Part shown: in pieces, positions 33,635 to 46,500 of the stretch
How positions within the stretch are numbered: the stretch's first letter is position 1
Layout: every line of letters begins with the position of its first letter
Source of the DNA: Marsupella aquatica
Taxonomy: Eukaryota; Marchantiophyta
DNA length: 64,000 bases
Assembly: GCA_973895155.1 (NCBI GenBank)
Contig: OZ316898.1
Coordinates: 7,936,001 to 8,000,000 of the forward strand
Reading direction: 5' to 3'
The notes under the pieces: generated by a model
What the model was told of the DNA's origin: nothing
The model's database searches: none
What the model saw: only the letters and a program-made list of their open reading frames with translations
Made by a program: the position numbers and the translations under genes

Positions 33635-35540
33635 TTGCCCTTGGTTCTCCACTTTGTATGCCATAAGACCTATGTGAAGAGTAGGTTCTCCCACAAATTT
33701 CTCAGTCAATATGTTAGTGTTATCTGTGGAGGTGAAGAGGAAAACTAAGGACCTCACACATGTAAGACAAGACCGCTATAAACCCTAACCTCTTCCCTCC
33801 TTATCGCCTCCCCTCTCCTTAGTAAAGCTGCCCTTGCTCTTGGTTCTCCATCTTGTATGCAATAAGACCTGCCTGAAGGTTCCTCCACAAAATTCTCAAT
33901 GTCATCTCTAGAGTTGAGGAGTGTTAAGTATTTACTCAAGGTCTAGGGTTATGACATGTAACCGTAATTAGACTAACCGTAGTCGAAGACATGGTTAGGT
34001 TAACTAGGATGCACACTATATGCCAAGCGGTGTTTGCTTAGATAAGTGGAACTTCGGCTCATTGTTATGGAGCCACTTGAGAGATGAGGAGAGCTTACAT
34101 TGTGGAGATTTGATATAGCCAACGGGCTTAGAGTTGGACGTAGCCTCGAGGAGGTGAACCACGTATCTCTTGTGTCGACTACTTGTGCGTTGGATGTGTC
34201 ATTTGCTTACCGTTGCGATTATCGTCTATGCTCAACAAGGAGGAATACTAAGGACCTCATACATGCATGGTTCTTCATTTTGTATGCAATCAGACCTGCC
34301 TGAAGGTTCCTCATAAAATTTTCACTGTCATCTTTGGAGGTGAGGAGGAAAACTAAAGACCTTACAGATGCAAGACTGCTCTAATCCCTAGGCAAACTAA
34401 GAACTTCACACATAGAAGACAAGACAAGAGAGGCTCTAAACCCTAAACGCTTCCCTCTGTTTCACCTCCCCTCTCCTCGATAAATTAGATCCTCTTGTAA
34501 AGGGCAAACAAAGTTCTACTAAGAGGATAACTAAGGACCTCACACATGCAAGACAACTCTAAACCCTAAGAAAACTAAGAACTTCACACATGTACCACAA
34601 GACAGCTCTAAACCCTAAACCCTTCCCTTCGAATCGCCTGCCCTCTCCTGGGTAAACTAGATACTCTTGAAAAGGGGCAAATAAAGTTCAACGAAGAGGA
34701 AAACTAAGGACCTCATACATGCAAGACAACTTAAAACCCTAGGAAAACTATCAAGCTCACACATGCAAGACAAGACAAGACAACTTTAAACCCTAAACCC
34801 TTCCCTCCTCGCCTCCCCTCTCCTTGATAAACTAGATCCTCTCGAAAATGGGCAAACAAAGTTCAACAAAGTAGAAAATTAAGGACCTCACACATGAAAG
34901 ACAACTCTAAACCCTAGGGAAGCTATGAAACTCACACATGCAAGACAAGACAACTCCAAACCCTAAACCCTTCCCTCCGTATCGCCTCCCCTCTCCTTGG
35001 TAAACTAGATACTCTCGAAAAGGGGCAAACAAAGTTCAACGAAGAGGAATACTAAGGACTTCGTACACGAAAGACAACTCAAAATCCTAGGAAAACTAAC
35101 AAGCTCACACATGCATCACATGAGAGCTCTAAACCCTTCCCTCCATATCACCTCCCCTCTCCTTCCTTGGTAAACTAGATCCTCTTGAAAAGGGGGAAAC
35201 AAAGTTCAATGAAGAGAAAAAATAAGGACCTGGTACATGCAAGACAACTCAAAACCCTAGTAAAACTAACAAGCTCACACATGCAAGACAAGACAAAAAG
35301 ACAAGACAGCTCCAAACCCTAAACCCTTCTTCCCTGCTTATGGCCTCCCCTCTCCTGAGTGAACTTGCTAATCCTCTAGAAAAATTATATATTACAAACT
35401 GCAAAAAGACAAGGGGCACCCAACCGGGAGACATGATCCTCAGGCAAAAACCCCAATCAAGGGAAAAAACCAGAGGGCCAAGAAAGGTCTAGAAAAGGGG
35501 AAAACAAAGCTGAAGGAAGGGAAACTAGATCCTCTCGAGA
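33635..35540. repeat. about 172-bp satellite array rich in AAACCCTAA
   Basis: Units contain, in order, ACTAAGGACCTCACACATG, CAAGACAACTCTAAACCCTA, GCTCACACATGCAAGACAAG, a run AAACCCTAAACCCTTCCCT and CGCCTCCCCTCTCCTTGG-TAAACTAGATCCTC. The block TTCCCT recurs at 34451, 34623, 34801, 34971, 35138 and 35330, with spacings of 172, 178, 170, 167 and 192 bp. Earlier, more diverged copies begin near 33640 and 33770 and are mixed with a second repeated sequence (TTGTATGCAATAAGACCTGCCTGAAGG at about 33855 and in variant form at about 34280). The motif AAACCCTAA is the plant telomere repeat and telo-box sequence. Confidence 0.85.
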
Positions 35541-35760
35541 AAGGGCACACAAAGTACAAAGGGAGGGAACGTAAACGAGATCCAGAGTGGAGAATCATGA
35601 ATCTTCAAGTGAGCACTCAGCAGTGTGGAAGAATTGCAAGAGCGGGTCGATGAACTCACTTTCTTAGGGTTCACGAGATTGCTCAAGAACGCTGCCTAAG
35701 AGAGAGGCGATCAGGCAGGAACAACAGGGTTGCGACGACGGAGGTAGGCAGTGAACGAAC

Positions 35761-37785
35761 ATGGCAGCACCGGAAACGGCCTCCGAGTTGCAGAAGGTAC
35801 TCGAAAAGCGGATAAAGTTTTTCGAAGGAGTTCAGGCCCTACAGAAGAAACACCGTGAGGAGATCGGGGGCGAGGTCATCAAAATTACGCTGCCGGACGG
35901 GACAGAGAAGGAGGGAAAGAAATGGTTGACGTCGCCGATGGATGTTGCCAGGCAGATCTCAAAGTCGTTGGCGGAAAGTGCCTTGATATCTGAGGTGAAT
36001 GGGGTCCTGTGGGATATGACAAGACCGCTGGAGGAGAGTTGTAAGCTGAAGATATTCCCCTTTGATTCTAACGAGGGCCGTGACACGTTTTGGCATTCAA
36101 GCGCTCATATTCTGGGCGAGTCATTGGAGCTCGAGTATGGCTGCAAGCTGTGCATTGGACCTTGCACTACAAGGGGAGAGGGCTTTTATTATGATGCCTT
36201 TTACGGAGATGTGACATTGAATGATGAGCACTTTGGCCCAATTGTGAAGCAGGCCGAGAAAGCTGTGAAGGAGAAGCAGCCGTTTGAGCGCATTGAGGTC
36301 ACTCGAGAACAAGCATTGGACTTGTTCTCTGAGAATAAATTCAAAGTTGAGATAATCAAGGAGTTGCCAGCGGACAAGACAATAACAGTTTACAGGTGTG
36401 GAGCTTTAGTTGACCTTTGTCGTGGGCCTCACATCCCAAATACCGTTCATGTGAAGGCTTTCTCCTGTCAAAAGGCATCAGCATCGTACTGGAGGGGTCA
36501 GGCAGACCGCGAAAGCCTACAGCGGGTCTATGGGATCTCTTTTCCAGACAAGAAAAAATTGAAGGAGTGGCTGTTTCAACAGGAAGAGGCAAAGAAGCGA
36601 GATCACCGGGTAGTCGGAAAGGATCAAGAGCTGTTCTTCTTCCATCCTCTCAGTCCTGGGAGCTGTTTCTTCTTGCCGTATGGTACACGAATCTACAACA
36701 AGTTGATGGATTTCATCCGTACCGAGTACGTGAAAAGGGGTTACCAAGAGGTGGTATCTCCTAATATGTTCAATATGCAACTCTGGGATACATCTGGACA
36801 CGCAGCCAACTACAAGGACAATATGTTCTGTTTTGAGGTTGAAAAGCAAGAGTTTGGGCTAAAACCCATGAATTGCCCAGGTCATTGCCTTATATTTGAC
36901 CATCGTGTACGGTCTTACAGAGAACTCCCTTTGAGACTCGCAGATTTTGGAGTTCTGCATCGTAACGAACTTAGTGGAGCACTGACTGGCCTGACTCGTG
37001 TAAGAAGGTTTCAACAGGATGATGCCCACATTTTTTGCCTGGAATCACAGATTACAGAGGAAGTGAGAGGTTGCTTAGACTTTCTAGAATATGTATACAA
37101 GGTTTTTGGCTTCACTTACGAGCTGGAACTCTCCACTAGACCAGAGAAGTATCTAGGCGAAATTGAGACCTGGACACGAGCAGAAGCAGCATTGGCTGAG
37201 GCACTGGATTCGTTCGGGAAACCTTGGCAGATAAATGCAGGTGATGGTGCATTCTATGGACCTAAGATCGACATTACCGTCTTTGACGCCTTAAAGAGAA
37301 AATTCCAATGTGCAACGATTCAGCTGGATTTCCAACTTCCAATTCGGTTCAATTTGAAATTCTCCACCGAAAAGGAGGGTGGGATTGCAAGGCCAGTGAT
37401 AGTGCACAGAGCTATCCTTGGGTCAGTCGAGAGAATGTTTGCAATCCTGTTGGAGCATTATGCTGGCAAGTGGCCCTTCTGGCTAAGTCCTCGGCAGGTC
37501 ATTGTGTGTCCAATTTCCGAGAAGTTTACCGAGTACGGTTTAAAAGTTCAGAATGAGATACATGACGCTGGCTTCTATGTAGAATCTGATGCTTCGGACA
37601 GAAAAATTGCGAAGAAGATCCGGGATGCACAACTAGCACAGTTTAACTACATTCTTGTCGTAGGGCAGGACGAGGCAAACAATGGAACAGTTAATGTGCG
37701 CACTCGAGATAATGTTGTGCACGGCACAAAATCTGTTTCAGAACTGCTTGCAGAGTTGAAGGAAGAAGCAGCAGCCTTCCGTTGA
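35761..37785 (+). CDS. ThrRS: threonyl-tRNA synthetase, intronless
   Basis: One frame of 674 aa. Order of domains: short helical start (1-35); TGS domain (about 36-100, [11 protein letters not shown]); editing/second additional domain (about 105-290) with HSSAH from H112 and [14 protein letters not shown]; class II catalytic core (about 300-560) with [12 protein letters not shown] (motif 1), MNCPGHC and [19 protein letters not shown] (motif 2) and [14 protein letters not shown] (motif 3); and a C-terminal anticodon-binding domain. The conserved Cys of MNCPGHC and the downstream His residues provide the zinc site that selects threonine. The enzyme charges tRNA-Thr. An in-frame TGA stands two codons before the ATG, so no organellar targeting extension can be read from this exon. 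Plant ThrRS proteins are often dual-targeted, so a cytosolic product is the direct reading here. A satellite array occupies its upstream flank. Confidence 0.97.
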   Translation: MAAPETASELQKVLEKRIKFFEGVQALQKKHREEIGGEVIKITLPDGTEKEGKKWLTSPMDVARQISKSLAESALISEVNGVLWDMTRPLEESCKLKIFPFDSNEGRDTFWHSSAHILGESLELEYGCKLCIGPCTTRGEGFYYDAFYGDVTLNDEHFGPIVKQAEKAVKEKQPFERIEVTREQALDLFSENKFKVEIIKELPADKTITVYRCGALVDLCRGPHIPNTVHVKAFSCQKASASYWRGQADRESLQRVYGISFPDKKKLKEWLFQQEEAKKRDHRVVGKDQELFFFHPLSPGSCFFLPYGTRIYNKLMDFIRTEYVKRGYQEVVSPNMFNMQLWDTSGHAANYKDNMFCFEVEKQEFGLKPMNCPGHCLIFDHRVRSYRELPLRLADFGVLHRNELSGALTGLTRVRRFQQDDAHIFCLESQITEEVRGCLDFLEYVYKVFGFTYELELSTRPEKYLGEIETWTRAEAALAEALDSFGKPWQINAGDGAFYGPKIDITVFDALKRKFQCATIQLDFQLPIRFNLKFSTEKEGGIARPVIVHRAILGSVERMFAILLEHYAGKWPFWLSPRQVIVCPISEKFTEYGLKVQNEIHDAGFYVESDASDRKIAKKIRDAQLAQFNYILVVGQDEANNGTVNVRTRDNVVHGTKSVSELLAELKEEAAAFR

Positions 37786-40314
37786 ATGGGATAAATCTAG
37801 GAAAGACTTTGTACGTTCTATCAATTTGACAAACTTGCAAATTTCCCTGTCTGGTGTGCACGTAAGGAAGACTGCATACTGGCAGGCATTCTAAGCAATT
37901 GTTGGCTTCTACGGGCACCATGGTCATCACAATCTCGTGCTTATCTTTGAGAGAAAACGAACTCAAATTGTTTGTCATATAGCTCGAGACAGGATGTCGC
38001 ACTAGGCAATTATGCTCCTCTATTGCTTGGTTCTGCTTGCGCTGCATGTGATCAGAGTGGTAGTCAGGGCTGGAATAGCGGCTGCTTGAAGCACCGACTC
38101 TGCTGTAGGAGGAGGAAGAAATATGCGACCTTATGGAACGTCTAATTGACAATTGATATCAGGAGATTAAATGCGTTCTCTGATTTGAACTTGTGTGAAG
38201 GTGATGTGTGGTTTTGGTCAGTTAGTCGGAGGTTCATCATCCAGGTAGCTGCTACTTTTCTTGTTCTTCCTGTTAAGAAAAATCGTTGCTAATTAAAGTC
38301 ACCGTGACACATCTTGAAAGTTTTGGTGCTCTTTGAACTACTTAGGCACTTCTGTTGGCTGATTGCTTACCATTCAGTAGAGTTATCAAGGATATATGCA
38401 TTTGGGTGAAAGTTCGTAGTCTCGCATCTGGTATTTTAAGATCCTTATAGTTGACAATGTCTCTGCAGATTGAATGTAGCACACATTGCCGTACATGAGG
38501 CCCCATTACTTGGCCAGCACCTGTGGTTGACGACAACTGAACAAGCGCAACTTTCTCAATGTAGATATTTTCTTTCTGACCAAATAGGTTTAAGAAATAC
38601 ACTAGCGGTCAGTAGAGGAAACATATTTCTAGTTTTAGCTAAACCACCGGATCATGATGGTTCGGTTGGTGGATAGCAGGATGGTTGCAGGTGTAAGGAT
38701 TCTGTGCCAAATCATGTGATTGCGTTCCACCTAGTTATTTATTATGATAGATAACAAGTCGGATTTGTAGTCGAGCATATGGTACCTTCCACAAGGTGGT
38801 GTTTACGCTTCACCTCTTATTGATCCTGCGCAGAGGCGATCCAAAGTACTTTATTTCTTGGGGGTGTTGAGTCTTGTTAGATTCATTTCATTATTGTGGT
38901 CGTGGTGCAGTCTGGAAATTCAATACAGGATCTACAGTGCTAGTATATCGTAGCAAAACGCACATGGCTTCCTTGTTTGATGTATCTAGGTCAATTTTGT
39001 GCACGAGTCACAAATTGCTTTTTCTGTCCCAGAGCTCAACATGCCGGGAATGTAGTTTGTCTTAAGATGAAGTCTAAAATGATGGATATCCACTATGTAG
39101 GACGGTGCATGGTAAGCACCGTCAATTGTGTCCCACTGAAATTCCGCGTGTTTAATCTGCATCCATTGAATTGTGCAGTTTGGCTTGTCTCGACTGTTTC
39201 GTCCAGCTCTCAATTTTTGTGGTCCATCAATATGATAGTTGTGACAGCCAGATTGAATGAACCTTTGCCATTGCCCCAACCTTCTGTGCCGCATCCAGAT
39301 TCCCCAATTTGAGTTGTGCAAAGTCTTATGGCGTCACTTGTGGCATCCCCGATATCACAGAAGTTGTACATGCAACCCGGGTGTAGTGGCAGCAATACCA
39401 CACTATCCACTGAATCAAAATCGAAACAGCTTGCAGCATCTCTGGTATTAACAAAGCATTTGTATAGGCTTGCTCATTGTAATCTGGAGCCTCGGGTATG
39501 TAGAAACTGTTGATTTACACATTTTAACTTACTATCAAAACACAAACCAATACACACTCATGTGTGCCACTTGGTTTGTGAGCAAAGGAAACACACTCAG
39601 GCGGTTGCGAGTCGCAACTACCTGGTATTGGTCTGGTTGTACCGAGATCATGACAAGATGTAAGTTTAATTTGTAGCTCACAAATTTTTTCTCTCGAAGT
39701 GCACGCAGGTTGACTGCCTAAATATATATCCACAGGTAAAGATTAACGCAACTTTCACGAACGCAGAGGGGAAACATACCAACCGTGATATCTTTCCCAA
39801 TATCTAATTTTGTGAATGTGAGGCACCTTTTTGGAGAGTAGAAGGGAACAAGGCCCAAAGAACCAGATTTCTGGTGTGACTAAAGGGGAGGCCACTACTT
39901 CTGCCCTCACAATAAAATCCAAGCAAGGGCGTCCGTTTTCTATCTCATGTTTTGGAAATGCTGGCTGCCTCTGGTCCAGCATTGTTTTGTGCGAGGTCTG
40001 CAGGTACATTAGGGATCCTCACACTCCGCTGTGGTCCTGTGGATACGTTCGGTAGTGCCAGTTTTGTCTGGCAAGATTGAAGCATGAAGATTAACTAGAG
40101 CCTCCTTACCAATGTTCAGTCTGCTCTCTAGCTCTCAAGGCAGTGGCATGCATCAGATGATTGAGTGTTTACATTGGAGCTACCGGGCAACACTTATCAG
40201 TCAGTACAGTACATCAAAGAGTTCTTTACAGAATTTCATAAAGCTATTGATGACTCCAGATTGAGAACTAATTTACAAAATTTCCAGTGTGGCAATTTTG
40301 GCCACGAGTCTCAG
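37786..40314. other. tail-to-tail spacer between ThrRS and SET gene
   Basis: It must contain the 3' ends of two convergent genes. No reading frame (largest 153 codons, antisense and overlapping the ThrRS end) shows a motif or conserved pattern, and no tandem array was noticed. Confidence 0.45.
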
Positions 40315-43300
40315 TTATTGATAAAGCGAGTGCACGGAGCTTCCTGATCTCAGCTTCACTAGAGCCTCCCAGAGTGACTTATGAGCTCCAATTAATGCCG
40401 TCTTTTCAGATATAAGAGCCCTTACTGCTTGCTTTCTTGCCCATGGCAGAGGCACAGCCTGTACAATGAAACATGGTATTATTATTCGGAAGATACAACA
40501 ATGCTTGTTTCGCGCTAGTGATGTTGGTCTTGCTCCACAGAAACAGACATGGAACAGCTTAACTTGTTGGCCACACACATGTAGCGGTGATGAGCTCCGC
40601 TTTGCTTACCTTAGTACCATCAGCATCGCTGGCAGTCAACGCAGCAACATCTTCTTCGATTGTGGTGGGATATTGCCTAAGGAGGTCCTCTGAGGCCCAT
40701 AGAAGCCTCCTTAACACCTGGAAAACCCCATATCATCACTGTAAGGCACATGTACCGGCCAAGGTTAAATCTTGTTGTCAAATGATCACTTGCACAAATA
40801 TTGCTGCAGGGAGATCGATGCAATACGTCTCCCCATCGAAGAATTTTGCTTAAGCAAAGGGTATGAAGCAATCATCACAAACAACGGGTCTTGGCAGTAA
40901 CCTCAGCTTCGTTCTCCCGACTAACGGGTTTGGTAAGGTTGGCCATGGCTGTTGAAGCCCCATGGTACTGCCACATACTTGCAGGAGTATCTTCTTTCCA
41001 TCCAGCATTTGCAAGTTCTTTGTGTGAAGCCAATGCAGCTCGGGTCCATGCTAGCCCACTATCATCCACGCCGGATGGCGTCAGGGTAAAAACAGCTCCT
41101 CCTGTAACCCAGAAAGAAATGGTCAGGTAGTAGCAAAGGGCATAAACGCTCATTAGTCAGTAAAGGTACTTCCTTCCCTTGGCCCTGATAGCAGTGAATG
41201 TAGAATTGACCTGCCCTCATGTTGTGCCAAAGTGCATAGTTCTCCGGGTTTCACAATTATCGACAGCACTCATTTAAGTAAATACATTTTCATATATTTC
41301 TTCTCCACCGTAGTATCAATTGACGTCTTATCTACATTCGATTTTGAGTTTCAATTAGACTGGCTCATACAAAACCTCTGACCACAGAGGATATACAGAA
41401 TCGACTGTTTAAATTTGGAGGTCTGGTGTCCCATGGGGCGCCACTCTACCAGAAGTACTCACCATATGGCAGACCCACTGCTTCCAACAAAAGTGCATTA
41501 TGTTTGCTTTTGAGAGGACCCAAGACATGTCCCTGATATGACCGCCATTTGTGAAGATTAGTACCCAATAAAAAGACTCGTAAAGTAGCAAACAACGATC
41601 TGCTGTTGAAATGTAAGCCAAGATCATTGAGCACTAGCCTTATGGATGCACTACAGTCAGCAGATGACATACAAAGAGCGACTTCCAATGAACCTATTGC
41701 AGTGGAGTAGACTGCTTACTGGTAGGTCTACTGCATAATTTTTATTTTCTTTATCCACAAAACCGTAGTCAAGTAAAAGTTGAGAAGGGGACAAGTTCGG
41801 TCCATAAGAATCATAAACTTGCTCCCCTTCTTCGTACACTTGATGGGCCCGAAGAGAAGCTGTCTTCGTATGGGAATCATATACTAGACATGATTCTTTC
41901 CCGGCAGCACTACTGTGATTCAACATGTCCGCCCATGGGACAAGTGCAAGAGAGGGTCCAGTTTCGCGATATGTCTGTAATACACCAGCAGAGTCCACGT
42001 TTAACGAAGTAAATCACTAAGCACCATTTTACTGAGCGTTGTGAAAATTGTATCCATCTTCTAAGCAAAATGTTGACGAGTCCCAGAGGAAAGCAATTAG
42101 GATGTGGAAACAACAATTGGGTATTACTGGAAAATTCATATTTAGCTTTCACTATACCGCGCAGACAGGCTTAGGTCTTAGTGGAAGAATGCAAACCAGC
42201 AGACTTTGAAAATCTATCTTCTGAAAACAGAGCATTACTAACCTGTTCGTCTAAGTCAAGAGAGAAGGAGCGACTAAGGAGAATAACTGCAGCCCAGCGC
42301 ACAGCCAGCTCAGTGACAAACCCCCCACTCCCAGGGCCAGCAGGAAGCAAATTGCTGGCCCCCGCGGCAAGCATCGCTTCATGGTCTTCCCTGTAGACTA
42401 CAACATGTCATCTCAAAGACGAGGAATGCAGATATCCATCAATCCCAGTCGCTTCTACTCTCTCAACCTGAGTGTGCAAATCCGTCTGTACTTTTGGCAG
42501 CAAGAGCTTTTCTAAAGGTAATCGTAGAGAAAACAAGGAGCAAGCACCTGCATATTTGCAGTCTCCTTTCAGTAGTGTCTAACATGGGTGATCCAGCCAA
42601 CCAGTCTCTTCGCATTCTCTGAAAAATCCAAAGTAAAACAAAGATTGTTCGTGAGAGAACTTTCTCAGATTCCGTACCTTCTCCATCCTCCAACAAAGAC
42701 ACCAAGAGGTCCACTTGCTGATCAGGAGAGAACCGTTTGTCATACAGCAAAGATCCACAGATGAAGCTGATGGGTTGCACTGACTTAGGTCATTAATCCA
42801 TTTGCTTGTAAATAAAGATTGCTAAGAAATTGGTCTTCCATCTGGACACAAGTGTTTGTGATTGACTTCAAGTTGAAAGGGGATGTTCACCTGGGGCCAC
42901 AGCATGGGATGGGAGCCAGCCATCTGCAATTCAGAAGGCAGCAAGGAAATGTACGGGTACCATGGACTCTCTTCTCCCCGGGCACGTTCACAAAGTAGAT
43001 GTAAGCACATGGCCTGCCACGGAGTTAGTTGAGCGCTTTCTGCAAGTGGGCCAACATAGGGGCAAGTGGCGGCTGTCTGCACACAAACACACAAGTATCT
43101 ACGAATTCATTCCCACTGAGGCTGGTTAACTATGCCCATTGATGTGCACAAAGAATCATATCCTCGACTCTCAGGGAAATAAAAACAGCGAACCATGAAA
43201 ATAAATTTCGTGCTTTACAGAGGTCAGGAATTTCTTGTGCCCTATCCGTAATACTGACCCCACCGAACTAATTTCGAAATTTGTGTTTCCGTAATTAAGC

Positions 43301-43935
43301 GCAAGGGGACAAAAAATCATGCATCAAAATTCTCTGCATCCAAAAACATCTATATTAAAGGAATGACTTCGACTCATATCCGTGCTGTCTTTCCAGAACC
43401 TTATACCATTCGATCCTACTTTAGACGACGAGGGACGGAAGGCCGCTTGAATCGGACCATTAAAGTCTTAAAATTGTGGACTTTGGAAGCTCAGAGCGCG
43501 AGAGAATGAACAAAATAAATAAACTAATTCACAGGGATCGAGTTGGGCCATGTGATGAGAGAGGGCGAGAGAGGGACCGACCTCTTCGGTCATCAAAGCT
43601 TCTTTGGGCACACGAACAACGACATCCGACTTGTTGACTCCCCCGGGCCCAGCCACCATTCCATAGCCTGGTACATCACTGCCTCGGAGCCACTTCTCCA
43701 GCCGCAAATTGCAGTTGTCCTGGCCCAATGTCTGAAGCCACTTCCGCAACCTCTCCACCTTTCTGTCATCCTTCTTGTCATCTCTGTTAGGGTTGTTCGT
43801 GATTCTCTCAGTCACTTTCTTCTCAGCCCCTCCTCCCAATCCTCCTCCTCCGCCCCCTCTCTTCGCAGGAGGAAACCTCAATGCAGGAATAGCTGCTCCA
43901 TTGTGCAGCGCACTCACACAATGCACAAGATTCAT
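40315..43935 (-). CDS. SET-domain protein-lysine methyltransferase, Rubisco LSMT-like, nine exons
   Basis: Exons in transcript order: 43935-43582, 43076-42891, 42618-42548, 42390-42243, 41974-41720, 41532-41463, 41101-40902, 40717-40610, 40458-40315. Phases are consistent and the product is 511 aa, near the size of plant plastid SET enzymes. Residues 1-60 are basic, Gly/Ala-rich and low in acids, as in a plastid transit peptide. The split SET domain starts after residue 75 (LEKWLRGSDVPGYGMVAG) and resumes with WADMLNHSS (N272, H273, the NHS AdoMet motif) and EQVYDSYGPN (Tyr307/Tyr310). A helical LSMT substrate-binding region follows (LLLDYGFVD, LLEAVGLPYG, YPTTIEED). By family it trimethylates lysine on a chloroplast protein such as Rubisco or aldolase; the substrate here is unknown. 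Exon 6 (70 nt) is the least certain, but it restores frame and the expected LLEAVGLP motif. Confidence 0.87.
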
Positions 43936-44856
43936 TCTCGGGACCAACTGTAAGAATCCCCCCTCAGCTGCGTCCCAAGTGATAAAAAAAGTTCCGATTC
44001 AGCCGAAAAGTCGAGTCATCCCCGTACATTCACACATTCTCGGGCGCTGCTGCTGCTCACCTGAGACCTACGATCACGAAGCAGCAGGTTCACCTCTAGG
44101 CCAGAAACCCAGCTGAAACCCAGCTAAGAAAAGTGATCACCCTGTTTCCAGTTCCATCCCTACTCTTCAAATTGCCACTCACCCACCACCAACCAACACA
44201 ATTCGACCAGCTAACGCTCCACAGAATTCCCCCCTCTGCTTCGTGAGAAGTAGAATAGAGAATCGTCAATCAAACGCGGAGACGAGTTTCACATCACATC
44301 AAGAACACATCATTGAAAGACAACGCAAGAAGCCGACCGAAAGGTAGGAAGGATCAAAAAACAACAGAACAAAAGCTCCGCTTCAATTGGTGTGAAAATG
44401 TCCCCAACCCAGGCCAAAAGACCCACCATTCCTCTCTGCCTTGTTACTCAGGATTTCTCATGTCTCGCCGGAAGAAACCTTTGAATGCTTGGAAACTCCC
44501 TGTAGAAGCTGTGTGAGCAGGGGCGCATTCTTGTCAGTGGGGAAAAACTGAGATTGGATTCTGCTGCAAAGCAAAAAGGAGGGGGAGTTCGTGGGGTTCA
44601 TACGAATTCAATCAATTTACCGTCATCAGCACAGTCACGCTGCCCTCTACAGTAAAGTTCTTTTAAAGAATATTGAAACGAGGGGAAAGAAACAACGCCC
44701 TGTCAAAATACTCGAAGGGCCAATTTAGGAGCTTTTAATTAGATGGCCACTAAAATGTTACAATACACCACTCTTTTATTTGCAATGCAATTACAAATAT
44801 GACACCGTTTTTGTATATAGCTATTTTAGTGAACTTATAGTCCATATAAGAAACAC
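43936..44856. other. SET gene promoter and spacer
   Basis: Upstream region of the SET gene (minus strand). Small plus-strand frames (43775-44116, 44313-44516) overlap its leader and show no motif. No clear TATA box was identified. Confidence 0.4.
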
Positions 44857-45024
44857 GAGAGAGTTATTAGATGGACCCCTTAATTGAGAAGTGTTACTTA
44901 ATTGACCTTATGAGGCCCCTGAGATTTTAGGACGGTTGATTTAAGGTCTATTGAGAGTATGGATCACTCATGGGTCCATCAAGTAAAGCTTTTCATTTTG
45001 GGGGTCCATGAAGAATATCTCTCT
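44857..45024. mobile_element. MITE, copy 2 of the Mutator-like family
   Basis: The 168-bp element starts GAGAGAGTTATTAGATGGAC and ends TGAAGAATATCTCTCT, imperfect inverted repeats of about 55 bp. Flanks AAGAAACAC (44848-44856) and AGTAAACAC (45025-45033) match at 7 of 9 positions, a 9-bp target duplication. In reverse complement its body aligns with the element at 16850-16989, including GAGTGATCCAT and ATAGACCTTAAATCAAC. Confidence 0.7.
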
Positions 45025-45033
45025 AGTAAACAC

Positions 45034-45860
45034 TGACACTTTTGTAAATATCAAAAACATTATGATGGTATTGTCAATTAGAACATCTTTAGTGACAATG
45101 TACTTGAAAGCTGATTTACACAAACACTAAACCATCATGATGCTCCACTTACGCACATCTAGTGGTTTGGAATTTATTGGATGCCCTAGATTATTCATAG
45201 AATTCTGAGATTTACCAAGGTCTCTAATTGGCCCTTACAAAGTGCCAAACAAAGTACAATAGAATAAAAGCACAACTGAAGAGGTCTTAGAGGACAAACA
45301 CTCAACTCAAAAGCTTAGGAAATACTAATGACCTTTAAAAGATGTTGCTTTACAAGTAGAGGGTTGAGAAAGAAATAATGACATTAAATTTTTGGGTAAA
45401 GGTGCCTAATTAAATTTTTAGTTGGAATTTTTGACATCAACCAATAGGTTTTATAGTTTTTCCATTTCTTCCTTAGCAGAATGTGAAAGATTACCATTTG
45501 ATTTACCGGGAGAAAGAAGAATTTGTTGCAGGATATCAACCCAAACATTCAAGTATCCAATTTGCAACATGCATGAGCCATTTCACAAAGTAAATGTCTA
45601 GATAAGAAGAGGGCCAATGCAAAATACCCAAATCCTAGAGTTCGGAATGACAACCTTGTCCAAGCAAAACTGGGCACTAGACCTCCCTGTCACCTTCCGG
45701 TGAACAAAGAACCAAGTCAATGCCCCCCGCCCATCAAGCTATCCTAGTGCATCACAAAAAATGCCCACGAAATAAATATTTGCATTTCTCTGCCATTCCA
45801 GATTAGCATTAAAAGTAATGTGCAATTGTTTCTCAAAGACCAAAAAACAATGTTGACTTG
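45034..45860. other. AT-rich spacer
   Basis: No gene is supported and no repeat array was recognised. It lies between the MITE and the next tandem array. Confidence 0.4.
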
Positions 45861-45864
45861 ACCA

Positions 45865-46500
45865 CCTCTCGAAAGGTAGTAGTCACTTTTGGTAAAACTC
45901 AGTTTTATTTTAGTGAGTGAAATTAGCTTCTGTAGATATTTTTCTAGTGGAGAAAATTGGCAAGATAGCATCCCTTTAAAAGATATTAGTAACTTTTGGC
46001 CACAACTCTCTCTATATATTGTGTTCCACCCACTTTCCCACTTAGCCACAGAACCCACTCTGCAAAATTGATAAATATATAAGGAAAAGAATTAGAGACT
46101 GTAGATTATTTTATAGTGGAGAAAATAGGCAAGATAACAACTCTAGTATCTAAAAGGTATTGGTCACTTTTGGTGGAAGTTCACCAGATTTTCTGTCCCT
46201 CCATTAGCCAGTTTCCCGGTTAGCCAGCCCATTCCCCAAGACCTAACAATCATTCTTAAATATAGGGAGATCTGATCTTTGTCTAGTAGAGAAAAAATGC
46301 AAGACACCACCTCTCTAGAAAGGTCTTAGTGACTCTTGGTGAAAGTTCCACCATATTTTCTGCCCTTTCATTAGCCAGTTTCCCACTTAGCCACAGAACC
46401 CATTGGCCCAGATCTAACCATCATTGTTAAATATTAATAGGGAGATATCTGATATTTTCTAGTGGAGAAAATAGCCAATATATTACCTTTCTAAAAGATA
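45865..46500. repeat. about 170-bp tandem array
   Basis: Three to four diverged units share TCTAGTGGAGAAAATAGGCAAGA, TCTAAAAGGTATTGGTCAC-TTTTGG, a CATTAGCCAGTTTCCC segment and ATAGGGAGAT. Block starts fall near 45940, 46115, 46285 and 46455, a spacing of about 170 bp. The first unit is the most diverged. No coding function is apparent. Confidence 0.7.

Noticed and set aside
34380-35340. Possible true telomere, because of CCCTAAA runs
   Set aside because: The motif occurs only once or twice per 172-bp unit and genes lie on both sides, so this is an interstitial satellite.
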